Shown here: positions 46,100 to 54,516 of the stretch, in pieces
Position numbering within the stretch: position 1 is the stretch's first letter
Layout of the letters: each line of letters starts with the position of its first letter
NCBI GenBank assembly: GCA_016717005.1
Contig: JADJUF010000007.1
Span: forward strand, 502,001-566,000
Origin: Myxococcales bacterium
GTDB lineage: Bacteria > Myxococcota_A > Polyangia > Haliangiales > Haliangiaceae
Reading direction: 5' to 3'
Length of the DNA stretch: 64,000 nucleotides
Notes under the pieces: generated by a model
Databases searched by the model: none
Told to the model about the DNA's origin: nothing
Seen by the model: only the letters and a program-made list of their open reading frames with translations
Made by a program: the position numbers and the translations under genes

Positions 46100-48727
46100 T
46101 CACAGCCCCATCCAGTAATTGGCCTTGATCATCACGACGTCGTCGCTGGCGGCCGACACCAGCGCCTCGAGGTCGCGGCCGAGCTGGAACCGGCCGTCGG
46201 CGATCGCGTCGCTCTGGCCGTGGCTCCAGATGAAGAACGCCGACGAGCCGGGCCGGAACTGCCAGCGCAGCACCACCGTCGAGCGCAGCTCGCGCACGTC
46301 GAAGTCGGGCAGGCTGAACGCGTAGTCGGGGGCACCGTCGCGATCGCGATCGACGACGTAGACGTCGTCCATCAGGGTGAGGTCGCCCGGCTGGTACGGC
46401 ACGAACCGGTCGTCGTGCGCGGCGGCGCGGGTGGCGCCGGCGGTCTTGAGCTCGCTGTAGGCCCCGGCGGCCACGAACGGCTGGGCGTAGAGCTGCAGGC
46501 TGAGATCGGGGGTGAACGTCCACGACCCGCGCACGGTCAGCGCCAGGGTCTCCTGGGCGATCCGGCCGAAGACGTAGCGCGAGCTGCCGTCGTCGGCGAC
46601 CGCCTCCTCGACGAACTGATCGTGCGACGTGCCGGTCGCGTAGCTCGGGCCGACGAACAGCTCGACGTTCGAGCGGGCCTGGACGTTGACGCCGAGCTCG
46701 GCCGAGCCCTGGAAGTCGTCCGCGGCCCAGTTGCGGTGCAGGCCGAAGCTGCCCTCGAGCGAGACCGCCTTGCGCCCGTCGCTGCTGAAGCCGCCGAAGA
46801 TGTGGCCGACCGGATCGGTGGCGAGCGCCGGGCCGCCGCGGGTGCCGCCCGGGTCGACCAGGTTGTTGTCGATCCCGGCGCCGCCGAAGACGCTCCAGAA
46901 GCTGGTGAACTGGATGTTGCCGTTGACGTTGCCGCCGTACCCGAACAGCTCGGGCGCGAGGTTGCCGTAGACCCAGGCGTTGGTGTTGACGCGCCACGAC
47001 AGCACCCGATCGCCGGGCTCGTCGTCGAACCGCGCCAGGTAGGCCCACTGCACGGCGCTGTCGACCGGGCCGTGGAAGCCCAGGTCGTTGGCCTCGAAGC
47101 CAGCGGTGCGGACGTCGCCGCCGAGCCCGTAGCGCCAGCGCGCGCCGCCGTTCTTGCCGAGGTCCCAGACCAGGCCGGCGCCGGTGAGGCTGGTGCGGGT
47201 CGGGTCGACCGCGAGGTGGTCGGCGTCAGGGCGCTGGTACAGGTGCCGGAAGCTGGTCTGGGTGGCCTCGATCGCCGCCGGCGAGCCGTGCACCCACGAC
47301 CCGACCGCGCGGGCCCGGAGCATCCACTCCTCGTCGGCGAACTTGTGCGACACCGCCACGCCGCCGGTGACCGCCTGATCGTGGAGCTCGTCGCCGAGGC
47401 CGGTGCCGCCGAGCCGCCGGGCCACGCTGGTCAGCGCCGCGTCGACGGTGGTCTTGCCGCCGCGCAGGTCCTTCTTGACCCGGACCAGGCCGTAGTTGGT
47501 CAGGGGCTCGACCACCCCCTCGGCGCGCGCGCCGACCCCGTCGACCGCGGTGGCGGACTCCTCGCCGGTGACCGCGTCGAGCACGCCCAGCGACCAGCCG
47601 CCCGCGGTCTTGCCGCTGACCTTGGCGGCGCCGTAGATCGTCGTGCCGGTGGGTGCGTCGACGAACTCGCCGTCGAGCTCGCCGTGGGGCGCGGCGCCGA
47701 TCCGGCGCGAGTAGAACAGCGTGTCCGACGCGCCCGGGCCGTCGCCCTGGCCGATCCCGAACTGGAAGATCTCGGTGCCCTCGACGAAGAACGGCCGCTT
47801 CTCGGCGAAGTAGCTCTCGTTGGCCGACAGGTTGACCTGCGACGGATCGGCCTCGACCTGGCCGAAGTCGGGGTTGACGGTGATCGCCGCGGTCACCGCC
47901 GAGGTCAGGCCGAGCTTCGCGTCGAGCCCGACGCCGTAGCGGGGATCGACGCCGTCGTGGAACGGATCGCCGGCGTCGTGGGGCGCCCGCGCCAGGCCGC
48001 CGGTCACGTACGGCAGGAGCTCGATGCGGCGGCCGCCGCGCACGCCGCGCACGCCGCCGAGCTCGCCGAACTTGCTCACGAACCCCGGGCTCGAGCGCGG
48101 CGACGGCGACCACATGTCCTGCTCGCCCGAGCGGCCGACGTAGCGCATCACCTGGACGCCCCAGGGGCGATCGTCCTCGGAGAAGCGCAGCTGCCCGAGC
48201 GGGATCCGGAACTCGGCGGTCCACCCGGTCGCGTCGACCGAGGTCGCGCCCGACCAGACCGCGTCCCAGCTGCCGTCCTCGTTGGTGTCGTCGTACATGA
48301 GCACGTCGCGCTGGACGCCCGCGGCGTTGAGCGCGAAGCCGAACGCGGTCCGGCGGTCGTGGTACGAGTCGATCATCACGCCGATCCAGTCGGCGTGCGA
48401 GTCCTGATCGCGCCGGTGCAAGAGCCGCCGGATCGCGCCGGGGTCGTCGTCGTGGGCGCGCACCCCGACGTAGATCGCCTGATCGTCGTAGACGATCTGG
48501 AACTCGGTCTGGTGCCCCGGGGGCTGGCCCTCCTTGGGCGACCGCTGCCAGAAGTCGGACGCGATCGGCACGCCGCGCCAGCCGGCGTCGTCGAGGTGCC
48601 CGTCGACCGCGATCGCGCCGGCGCGGCGGACCGCCTCGGTGGCGCGCAGCGGCGGCTGGGCCGCGGCGGTCGCGGTGGTGGCGACGGCGGCGACGGCGAC
48701 GAGCAGGAGGGGCGTGCGCAGCGACAT
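46100..48727 (-). CDS. DUF5916 outer-membrane-type protein with CBM9-like domain
   Basis: The protein has 875 residues with a signal peptide (LLLVAVAAVATTATAAAQ). A carbohydrate-binding-module-9-like domain (AIAVDGHLDDAGWRG ... YVGVRAHDDDP) is followed by a long DUF5916 region with many alternating strands ending in an aromatic C-terminus (KANYWMGL), as in outer-membrane beta-barrels. The motif NPDFGQVEADPSQVNLS with EKRPFFVEGTEIF is the DUF5916 signature. Its function is unknown; these proteins often sit beside proteases and transport genes. Confidence 0.88.
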   Translation of the reverse strand: MSLRTPLLLVAVAAVATTATAAAQPPLRATEAVRRAGAIAVDGHLDDAGWRGVPIASDFWQRSPKEGQPPGHQTEFQIVYDDQAIYVGVRAHDDDPGAIRRLLHRRDQDSHADWIGVMIDSYHDRRTAFGFALNAAGVQRDVLMYDDTNEDGSWDAVWSGATSVDATGWTAEFRIPLGQLRFSEDDRPWGVQVMRYVGRSGEQDMWSPSPRSSPGFVSKFGELGGVRGVRGGRRIELLPYVTGGLARAPHDAGDPFHDGVDPRYGVGLDAKLGLTSAVTAAITVNPDFGQVEADPSQVNLSANESYFAEKRPFFVEGTEIFQFGIGQGDGPGASDTLFYSRRIGAAPHGELDGEFVDAPTGTTIYGAAKVSGKTAGGWSLGVLDAVTGEESATAVDGVGARAEGVVEPLTNYGLVRVKKDLRGGKTTVDAALTSVARRLGGTGLGDELHDQAVTGGVAVSHKFADEEWMLRARAVGSWVHGSPAAIEATQTSFRHLYQRPDADHLAVDPTRTSLTGAGLVWDLGKNGGARWRYGLGGDVRTAGFEANDLGFHGPVDSAVQWAYLARFDDEPGDRVLSWRVNTNAWVYGNLAPELFGYGGNVNGNIQFTSFWSVFGGAGIDNNLVDPGGTRGGPALATDPVGHIFGGFSSDGRKAVSLEGSFGLHRNWAADDFQGSAELGVNVQARSNVELFVGPSYATGTSHDQFVEEAVADDGSSRYVFGRIAQETLALTVRGSWTFTPDLSLQLYAQPFVAAGAYSELKTAGATRAAAHDDRFVPYQPGDLTLMDDVYVVDRDRDGAPDYAFSLPDFDVRELRSTVVLRWQFRPGSSAFFIWSHGQSDAIADGRFQLGRDLEALVSAASDDVVMIKANYWMGL

Positions 48728-48836
48728 GTGTCTCGAGGATGCGCCGGTCGCGGCGCCGGTGGACACGCGAACAACCGCGGTCGGTCGATCGTGATTCCTC
48801 GTCGAGCGGCGCGACGCCGTGCGACGGCGGTGCGAC

Positions 48837-49925
48837 CTACTGCGACGGCGGCCGCGCGCTCTCGTCGCGCACCCGCGCGTGCTCGAGCAGGAGCTGCGTG
48901 GTCGGCAGGCCGATCTCATCGGCGCCGACCACCTCGCAGCCGGTGAACTCGAAGTGGCCGCGGGTCCAGTCGAGGACCGCCATCAGGCGCAGCCGCGGCG
49001 CGTCGTCGGCCGGGTTCGCCTCGACCTTGACCACACGGCCGGCGGCGACGAACAGCCGGGCCGCGCGGGCGGCGTCGACGACCACGAGCACGCCGGACTT
49101 GCGCTCGAACTCGAACAGCGCCAGGAGCGTCGCCACCGAGATCTCCGACAGGTCGCCGCGCACCATCGCGCTCTCGGCCAGGCCGCGCGGCGCCAGCGCG
49201 GTCGCGCGGCGGACGCGGATCACCAGCTCCTCGTCGAGGAACGGCCGCGTGATGTAGTCGCGCACGCCGAGGCGGAACGCCTCGAGCCGGGTCAGGTCGG
49301 AGGCGTCGTCGGACACCATCACGACCGGCACGTGGGCCAGCCGCGGGTGCAGCGCCAGCGAGCGGATCAGGCTCGGGCCGTCGAGCCCGGCCATGGCCGC
49401 GGCCGTGAGCACGCCGTCGGGGCAGCGCTCGGCGCACGCGGCGTAGGCGGCGGCGCCGTCGCCGAACTCCTCGATGATGAAGCCGGCCGCCGTGAGCGCC
49501 GTCGCCATGCGCGCCCGCAGCGGCGCGCTCGGCTCGGCCAGCACCAGGTGGAGCACGTCGGCGACCGGGGTCGGCGGCGGGGTCAGCTCCTCGATCAGAT
49601 CGTCGAGGTAGCGCGCCAGCACGTCGGCCCCGCCCTCGACCTCGAGGAACTCGAAGCCCATGCCCACGTGGCGGCCGAGCGCGCGCGCCGCCGACGGCGC
49701 CAGCAGGTGCGCGACCCGCGCGAACACCCGGAAGGTCACGCCGTCGGGCAGCGTCAGATCGAGCTCGGTGACCGCGCCGGCCGGCAACAGCTCGTCGGTG
49801 CGCACGAACACGCCGCGGCGCGAGAGGTCCTCGGACTCGGCCACGACCCGGCGATCGAGCCGCTCGAACTCGACCCGACAGCGCGCCACCACGCGCGGGC
49901 CCCGTGTCGGCCGCGACCGTTGCAT
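48837..49925 (-). CDS. PilZ / pseudo-receiver / DUF4388 regulatory protein
   Basis: The protein has 362 residues. An N-terminal PilZ domain (about 10-105, RVVARCRVEFERLD, SEDLSRRGVFV) may bind cyclic di-GMP. A receiver-like domain (about 120-240) lacks the phospho-acceptor: where PDxVLxD is expected the sequence reads PDGVLTAAAMAGLDG, and the conserved Lys is Arg in YITRPF. A DUF4388 (PATAN) domain forms the C-terminus (SEISVATLLALFEFERKSGVLVV). It is probably a phosphorylation-independent adaptor. The ATG at 49925 is chosen because a TATGAT box ends 7 nt upstream and overlaps the alternative ATG at 49937. Confidence 0.85.
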   Translation of the reverse strand: MQRSRPTRGPRVVARCRVEFERLDRRVVAESEDLSRRGVFVRTDELLPAGAVTELDLTLPDGVTFRVFARVAHLLAPSAARALGRHVGMGFEFLEVEGGADVLARYLDDLIEELTPPPTPVADVLHLVLAEPSAPLRARMATALTAAGFIIEEFGDGAAAYAACAERCPDGVLTAAAMAGLDGPSLIRSLALHPRLAHVPVVMVSDDASDLTRLEAFRLGVRDYITRPFLDEELVIRVRRATALAPRGLAESAMVRGDLSEISVATLLALFEFERKSGVLVVVDAARAARLFVAAGRVVKVEANPADDAPRLRLMAVLDWTRGHFEFTGCEVVGADEIGLPTTQLLLEHARVRDESARPPSQ

Positions 49926-49932
49926 CGCCACG

Positions 49933-49938
49933 ATCATA
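49933..49938 (-). promoter_or_regulatory. -10-like box, PilZ protein
   Basis: TATGAT on the minus strand ends 7 nt before the ATG at 49925. Confidence 0.5.
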
Positions 49939-50019
49939 CGTCGGCGCCCGGGAGGCAGGGGGATGGCGACCGGCAGCGATGGGGATGCCGGCGGCCTTGG
50001 GCGAGGTAGGGATCGAGCT

Positions 50020-50149
50020 TCAGATCGAGCAATTTTAGTTACATAGACACTCAGATCGGTCCTGTCCTTGCAGGATTCGGAGATTTCATGAATCTTTGAA
50101 ACTTCTGACTGCATCAATGATGCAGGTTCGCCCACCCCAGGAGCCGCTG
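50020..50149 (+). promoter_or_regulatory. AT-rich promoter region of the men operon
   Basis: This is the most AT-rich stretch of the window, with CAATTTTAGTTACATAG near 50030 and AATCTTTGAAACTTCTG near 50091. TTGCAG (50068-50073) with a 17-nt spacer to AATCTT is one weak sigma-70-like candidate. A Shine-Dalgarno AGGAG (50139-50143) lies 6 nt before the ATG at 50150, so this transcript has a leader, unlike many neighbours. Confidence 0.5.
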
Positions 50150-51238
50150 ATGACCCTCGCCGCCACCCCATCCGCGGAACTCCGCCCGACGCCGCCGCGC
50201 GTGCTCATGACCCAGCTCCAGGGCGTGTGCGAGGCCCGTGGCGCCACTGACCTGGCGCAGCGGCTGGGCGAGCTCGATCGCTTCATCGGCGGCGAGCTGC
50301 GCGACTTCGATCGCGCGCTCGCGACGGTGCCGCGCGGCGTGCGCGCGGTCCAGGCCGCGGCCCACCACCTGCTCGATCTCGGCGGCAAGCACCTGCGGCC
50401 GATGTGCGTGGCGCTGGCCGCGAAGTGCGGCACCGGCTTCGGCGACGACGCCCGCCAGCTCGCGATCGCGGTCGAGCTGGTCCACACCGCGACCTTGCTC
50501 CACGACGACGTCGTCGACGTCGGCGACAGCCGCCGCGGCCAGCCGAGCGCGCGCGTGGTCTACGGCAACGCCGCGTCGATCTTCGCCGGCGACTGGCTCC
50601 TGGTCGAGGCGCTGCGGCGGATCCGCACCACCGGCGACCTGGTCCTGCTCGACGGCATGCTCGCGATCATCGAGGAGATGATCCTGGCCGAGTCGCTCCA
50701 GCTCGAGCGCCGCGGCCACATCGACGGCGACGTCGGCGACTACCTGCGCGTGGCCGAGGGCAAGACCGCGGCCCTGTTCCGCTGGGCGATGGGCGCGGGC
50801 GCCCGCGCCGGCGGCTGCGCGCCGACGGTCGTCGCCGCGCTCGAGGCCTACGGCGCCGATCTCGGCGTCGGCTTCCAGATCGTCGACGACTGCCTCGACT
50901 TCGCCGGCGACGTCGCCGTGACCGGCAAGGCGCTCTACACCGATCTGCGCGAGGGCAAGCTGACCCTGCCGCTCTTGCTGGCGCTGCCGCGCGATCGCGA
51001 GCTGCGCGCGCTCGTGGCCGACGCGATCGGCGACGCCGACGCCGGGCTCGAGCTGCAGCGCACGCGCCACCTGGCGATCGCCGCGCGCGTCGCCGCGACC
51101 GGCGCGCTGGCCGAGGCCCGGGCCGAGGCGGCCGGCCGCATCGCCCGCGCGATCGACGCGCTCGCGGTCCTGCCCGAGGGCGCGGCCCGGGCCGCGCTCG
51201 TGACCGTGGCCGAGGCCACCGCGTCCCGGGAGAAGTGA
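50150..51238 (+). CDS. Polyprenyl diphosphate synthase
   Basis: The protein has 362 residues and makes the isoprenoid chain, here most likely for menaquinone. It has LGGKHLRP, the first Asp-rich motif LLHDDVVD and the second FQIVDDCLDF, plus the Gly-Lys allylic-site segment. Chain length cannot be read reliably; the operon suggests a menaquinone side chain of seven to nine units. The ATG at 50150 has AGGAG at ideal spacing. It opens a nine-gene operon and is followed after 1 nt by the HMG-CoA reductase. Confidence 0.93.
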   Translation: MTLAATPSAELRPTPPRVLMTQLQGVCEARGATDLAQRLGELDRFIGGELRDFDRALATVPRGVRAVQAAAHHLLDLGGKHLRPMCVALAAKCGTGFGDDARQLAIAVELVHTATLLHDDVVDVGDSRRGQPSARVVYGNAASIFAGDWLLVEALRRIRTTGDLVLLDGMLAIIEEMILAESLQLERRGHIDGDVGDYLRVAEGKTAALFRWAMGAGARAGGCAPTVVAALEAYGADLGVGFQIVDDCLDFAGDVAVTGKALYTDLREGKLTLPLLLALPRDRELRALVADAIGDADAGLELQRTRHLAIAARVAATGALAEARAEAAGRIARAIDALAVLPEGAARAALVTVAEATASREK

Positions 51239-51239
51239 C

Positions 51240-52391
51240 GTGCGCCCGAGCAGTCGCATCGCCGGGTTCTACGCGCGGCCGCTGGCCGAGCGGCTGGCCC
51301 ACGCCCAGCGCGCGGTGTCGGCGTCGGCCGCGAGCTGGCTCGGCGCCGGCGGCGGCCTCGATCTGGCCACCGCCGATCGGATGAGCGAGAACGTGATCGC
51401 CACCGCGGGCCTGCCGCTGGCGCTGGCGCTCAACCTGCGGGTCAACCAGGTCGACTACCTGGTGCCGATGGCGGTCGAGGAGCCGTCGGTGGTCGCGGCG
51501 GCGTCGGCCGCGGCCCGGCTGGTGCGCCTCGGCGGCGGCTTCGTCGGCGACGCCGACCCGTCGATCATGACCGCGCAGATCCACGTCGATCGCTGCGCCG
51601 ACGCCGCGACGGCGCCCGCGGCGATCGCCGCCTGCGCCGACGAGCTGCGCGCGCTGGCCGACGCCGCGATCCCGCGCATGGTCGCGCGCGGCGGCGGGGC
51701 CCGGGCGGTGCGGGCCCGGGTGCTCGACGCCGCCGAGGGCGCGGTCGTGGTCGAGCTCGACGTCGACGTCGGCGACGCGATGGGCGCGAACCTGGTCGAC
51801 AGCGTGGCCGAGGCGGTGGCGCCGCGGATCGAGGACGCGCTCGGGGGCCACGCGCTCCTGCGCATCCTGACCAACCTGGCGCTGGGCCGCCGGGCCCGGG
51901 CCCGCTGCGCGATCGCCGACGACGCGGTCGGTGGCGCCGCGATCGCCGACGGCATCGCCCGCGCCAGCCGGTTCGCCGAGCTCGACGTCGGGCGCGCGGT
52001 CACCCACAACAAGGGCACGATGAACGGCATCGACGCCGCCGCGGTGGCGCTGGGCCAGGACTGGCGCGCGCTCGAGGCCGGCGCCCACGGCTTCGCCGCG
52101 CTCGGCGGCGGCTACCGGCCGCTGGCCACGTGGCGCCGGACCGCGACCGGCCTGGTCGGCGCGATCGAGCTGCCGCTGGCGCTCGGCATCGTCGGCGGCG
52201 GCACCAACGCGCCGGGCGTCCGGGCCGCGCTCGAGCTGTGCGGCGTCGCCTCGGCCCGCGAGCTGGCCGTGGTCCTGGCCGCGGTCGGCCTCGCCTCCAA
52301 CCTCGCGGCGCTGCGCGCGCTCGCCAGCGAGGGCATCCAGCGCGGCCACATGCGGCTGCACGCGCGTCGACTCGCCGGAGGCGCCCCATGA
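51240..52391 (+). CDS. mvaA: Class II HMG-CoA reductase
   Basis: The protein has 383 residues and interconverts HMG-CoA and mevalonate. The class II motifs are intact: SENVIATAGLPLALALNLRVN, MAVEEPSVVAAAS with the catalytic Glu at about 80-81, THNKGTMNGID with Lys258, GQDWRALEAGAH with Asp274 and RGHMRLHARRL with the catalytic His370. Placed between a prenyl synthase and men genes, it probably supplies mevalonate for isoprenoids rather than degrading it. No other mevalonate gene is in the window. The GTG start at 51240 follows the previous stop by 1 nt. Confidence 0.94.
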   Translation: MRPSSRIAGFYARPLAERLAHAQRAVSASAASWLGAGGGLDLATADRMSENVIATAGLPLALALNLRVNQVDYLVPMAVEEPSVVAAASAAARLVRLGGGFVGDADPSIMTAQIHVDRCADAATAPAAIAACADELRALADAAIPRMVARGGGARAVRARVLDAAEGAVVVELDVDVGDAMGANLVDSVAEAVAPRIEDALGGHALLRILTNLALGRRARARCAIADDAVGGAAIADGIARASRFAELDVGRAVTHNKGTMNGIDAAAVALGQDWRALEAGAHGFAALGGGYRPLATWRRTATGLVGAIELPLALGIVGGGTNAPGVRAALELCGVASARELAVVLAAVGLASNLAALRALASEGIQRGHMRLHARRLAGGAP

Positions 52392-53125
52392 CCGAGACCG
52401 CCCTCACCCCGCCCACGCCCGCCGCGCCCCGCCCCGGCTCGGGCCAGATGTTCGATCGCATCGCGCGCCGCTACGACCTGCTCAACCGGATGATGTCGTT
52501 CGGCGTCGACAAGCGCTGGCGCAAGCGCACGGTCGCGGCGCTGGCGCTGCCGGCCACCGCCAGCCGCGTCCTCGACGTCGCCACCGGCACCGGTGACCTC
52601 GCGATCGACATCGCCCGGCGCCACCCGCAGGCCGAGGTGATCGGCGTCGATCCGTCGGCCAACATGATCGCGGTCGGCGCCGGCAAGGTCGCGCGCTTCG
52701 ACGGCCGGGTCGAGCTGACGCTGGGCGACGCCCAGGCGCTCGCGTTCGACGACGCCAGCTTCGACGCGGTCACGATCGCGTTCGGCATCCGCAACGTGCC
52801 CGACCGCGCGCTCGGGCTGCGCGAGATGGCGCGGGTGTGCAAGCCCGGCGGCCGGGTCGCGATCCTCGAGCTGGGCGAGCCGCGCAAGGGCGTGATGGCG
52901 CCGCTGGCGCGGTTCCACATCCGCCAGGTGGTGCCGCGGGTCGGCGCGCTCCTGTCGGGCTCGCGCGAGTACCGCTACCTGCAGACGTCGATCGCCGCGT
53001 TCCCGCCGCCCGACGAGTTCGCGGCGATGATGACCGAGGCCGGCCTCGACGTGCTCGAGGTCGTGCCGCTGACCTTCGGCGTGTGCAACCTGTACGTCGG
53101 CACGCCCACCCGAGGCGCGGCGTGA
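52388..53125 (+). CDS. menG: Demethylmenaquinone methyltransferase (UbiE/MenG)
   Basis: The protein has 245 residues and methylates demethylmenaquinone, the last step of menaquinone synthesis. It has the UbiE signatures MFDRIARRYDLLNRMMSFG, the SAM loop DVATGTGDLAI, AFGIRNVPD and PGGRVAILELGEP, and SREYRYLQTSI. The ATG overlaps the mvaA stop by 4 nt. As the operon has all other menaquinone genes and no ubiquinone genes, the menaquinone role is favoured. Confidence 0.95.
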   Translation: MTETALTPPTPAAPRPGSGQMFDRIARRYDLLNRMMSFGVDKRWRKRTVAALALPATASRVLDVATGTGDLAIDIARRHPQAEVIGVDPSANMIAVGAGKVARFDGRVELTLGDAQALAFDDASFDAVTIAFGIRNVPDRALGLREMARVCKPGGRVAILELGEPRKGVMAPLARFHIRQVVPRVGALLSGSREYRYLQTSIAAFPPPDEFAAMMTEAGLDVLEVVPLTFGVCNLYVGTPTRGAA

Positions 53126-54516
53126 CCACCGCCGCGCCCGCCGAGCGCACCCGCGCCGACGCGCCGCTGGCGCCGCCGGTGGCCGCGGAGCTCGAGCGCG
53201 CCCTCGACCGCGCCGCCCGCGTCGACGCCCGGGCGCTGGTCCGGATCGCGCTGCCGGCGCCGCTGGCCAGCCCGGCCGCGCTGGTGCGCGCCGGCGACGA
53301 CGCGGTGGTGTGGGAGGCGCGCGACGGCGGCACCGCGTGGGCCGGCGTCGGCGCGGCCGCGACCGTGGTCGCGCGCGGCCCCGACCGCTTCGCCGAGATC
53401 GCCGCGCGCGCGGCCGCGGTGACCACCCACGTCGAGGCGCTCGGCGACGCGCCGGCGCCGCGCTGGTTCGGCGGCTTCGCGTTCGCGCCCGGCAGCGCCG
53501 ACCCGCCGACCTGGGCCGGGTTCGGCGACGCCAGCTTCACGCTGCCGCGCTGGACCTACCTGCGCGACGGCGACGCCGCCCAGCTGGTGCTGACGCTGGC
53601 GCCGGGCGCGCGCGCCGATCGGGCCGCGCTCCACGCCGAGCTGGCGCAGGTCCTGGCGGCGCTGGCGGCGCCGATCGGCCCGGCGCTCGCCGCGGTCGTG
53701 GCCCAGCACGATCTGCCGACCGCGCGCTGGCTCGCCGAGATCGAGCGCATCCGCGCGGCGATCACCACCGGCGAGCTGCGCAAGGTCGTGGCCGCGCGGG
53801 CGCGCGTGGTCGAGCTGGCCCGCGCGATCGACGCGGCCGCGGTCGTGGCCGAGCTCGGGCGACGCCAGCCGGCGTGCACGCGCTTCGCGATCGGCCGCGC
53901 CGGCGCCGCGTTCGTCGGCGCCAGCCCCGAGCGGCTGATCCGCAAGCGCGGGCGCGCGATCGACAGCGAGGCCCTGGCCGGCTCGTGCGCGCGCGCTGGC
54001 GACGACGCCGCGGCGGCGGCCGGGCTCCTGGCCAGCGCCAAGGATCGCGGCGAGCACGCGTGGGTGGTCGAGGCGATCGAGGCGGCGCTGGCGCCGCGGT
54101 GCCGCGCGCTGACGGTGCCGGCCGAGCCGGCGGTGCGGACGCTGCGCCAGATCTTGCACCTGCACACGCCGATCGTCGGCGAGCTCGACCGCGATCGTCA
54201 CGTGCTCGAGCTGGTCGCCGCGCTGCACCCGACCCCCGCGGTCGGCGGCACGCCCACCGCCGACGCGCTCGCGTGGATCGCCGCGCACGAGCCCAGCGCC
54301 CGGGGCTGGTACGCCGCGCCGGTCGGCTGGTTCGACGGCGCCGGCGACGGCGAGTTCGCGGTGGCGATCCGCTCGGGCCTGCTGGCCGGCACGACCGCGA
54401 CCCTGTTCGCCGGCGCCGGCATCGTCGCCGCGTCGGACCCGGACGCCGAGCTGGCCGAGACCGAGCTCAAGCTGCGGGCGCTGTCGGGCGCGCTCGGCCT
54501 CGAGGACGGCCGGTGA
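53122..54516 (+). CDS. menF: Isochorismate synthase MenF
   Basis: The protein has 464 residues and converts chorismate to isochorismate, the entry to the classical menaquinone route. The chorismate-binding domain has GELRKVVAARA with the catalytic Lys, HPTPAVGGTP, ARGWYAAPVGW and the Mg-binding Glu residues in AGAGIVAASDPDAELAETELK. The N-terminal 200 residues are less conserved, as in other MenF proteins. The GTG start overlaps the menG stop by 4 nt. Confidence 0.94.
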   Translation: MTTAAPAERTRADAPLAPPVAAELERALDRAARVDARALVRIALPAPLASPAALVRAGDDAVVWEARDGGTAWAGVGAAATVVARGPDRFAEIAARAAAVTTHVEALGDAPAPRWFGGFAFAPGSADPPTWAGFGDASFTLPRWTYLRDGDAAQLVLTLAPGARADRAALHAELAQVLAALAAPIGPALAAVVAQHDLPTARWLAEIERIRAAITTGELRKVVAARARVVELARAIDAAAVVAELGRRQPACTRFAIGRAGAAFVGASPERLIRKRGRAIDSEALAGSCARAGDDAAAAAGLLASAKDRGEHAWVVEAIEAALAPRCRALTVPAEPAVRTLRQILHLHTPIVGELDRDRHVLELVAALHPTPAVGGTPTADALAWIAAHEPSARGWYAAPVGWFDGAGDGEFAVAIRSGLLAGTTATLFAGAGIVAASDPDAELAETELKLRALSGALGLEDGR

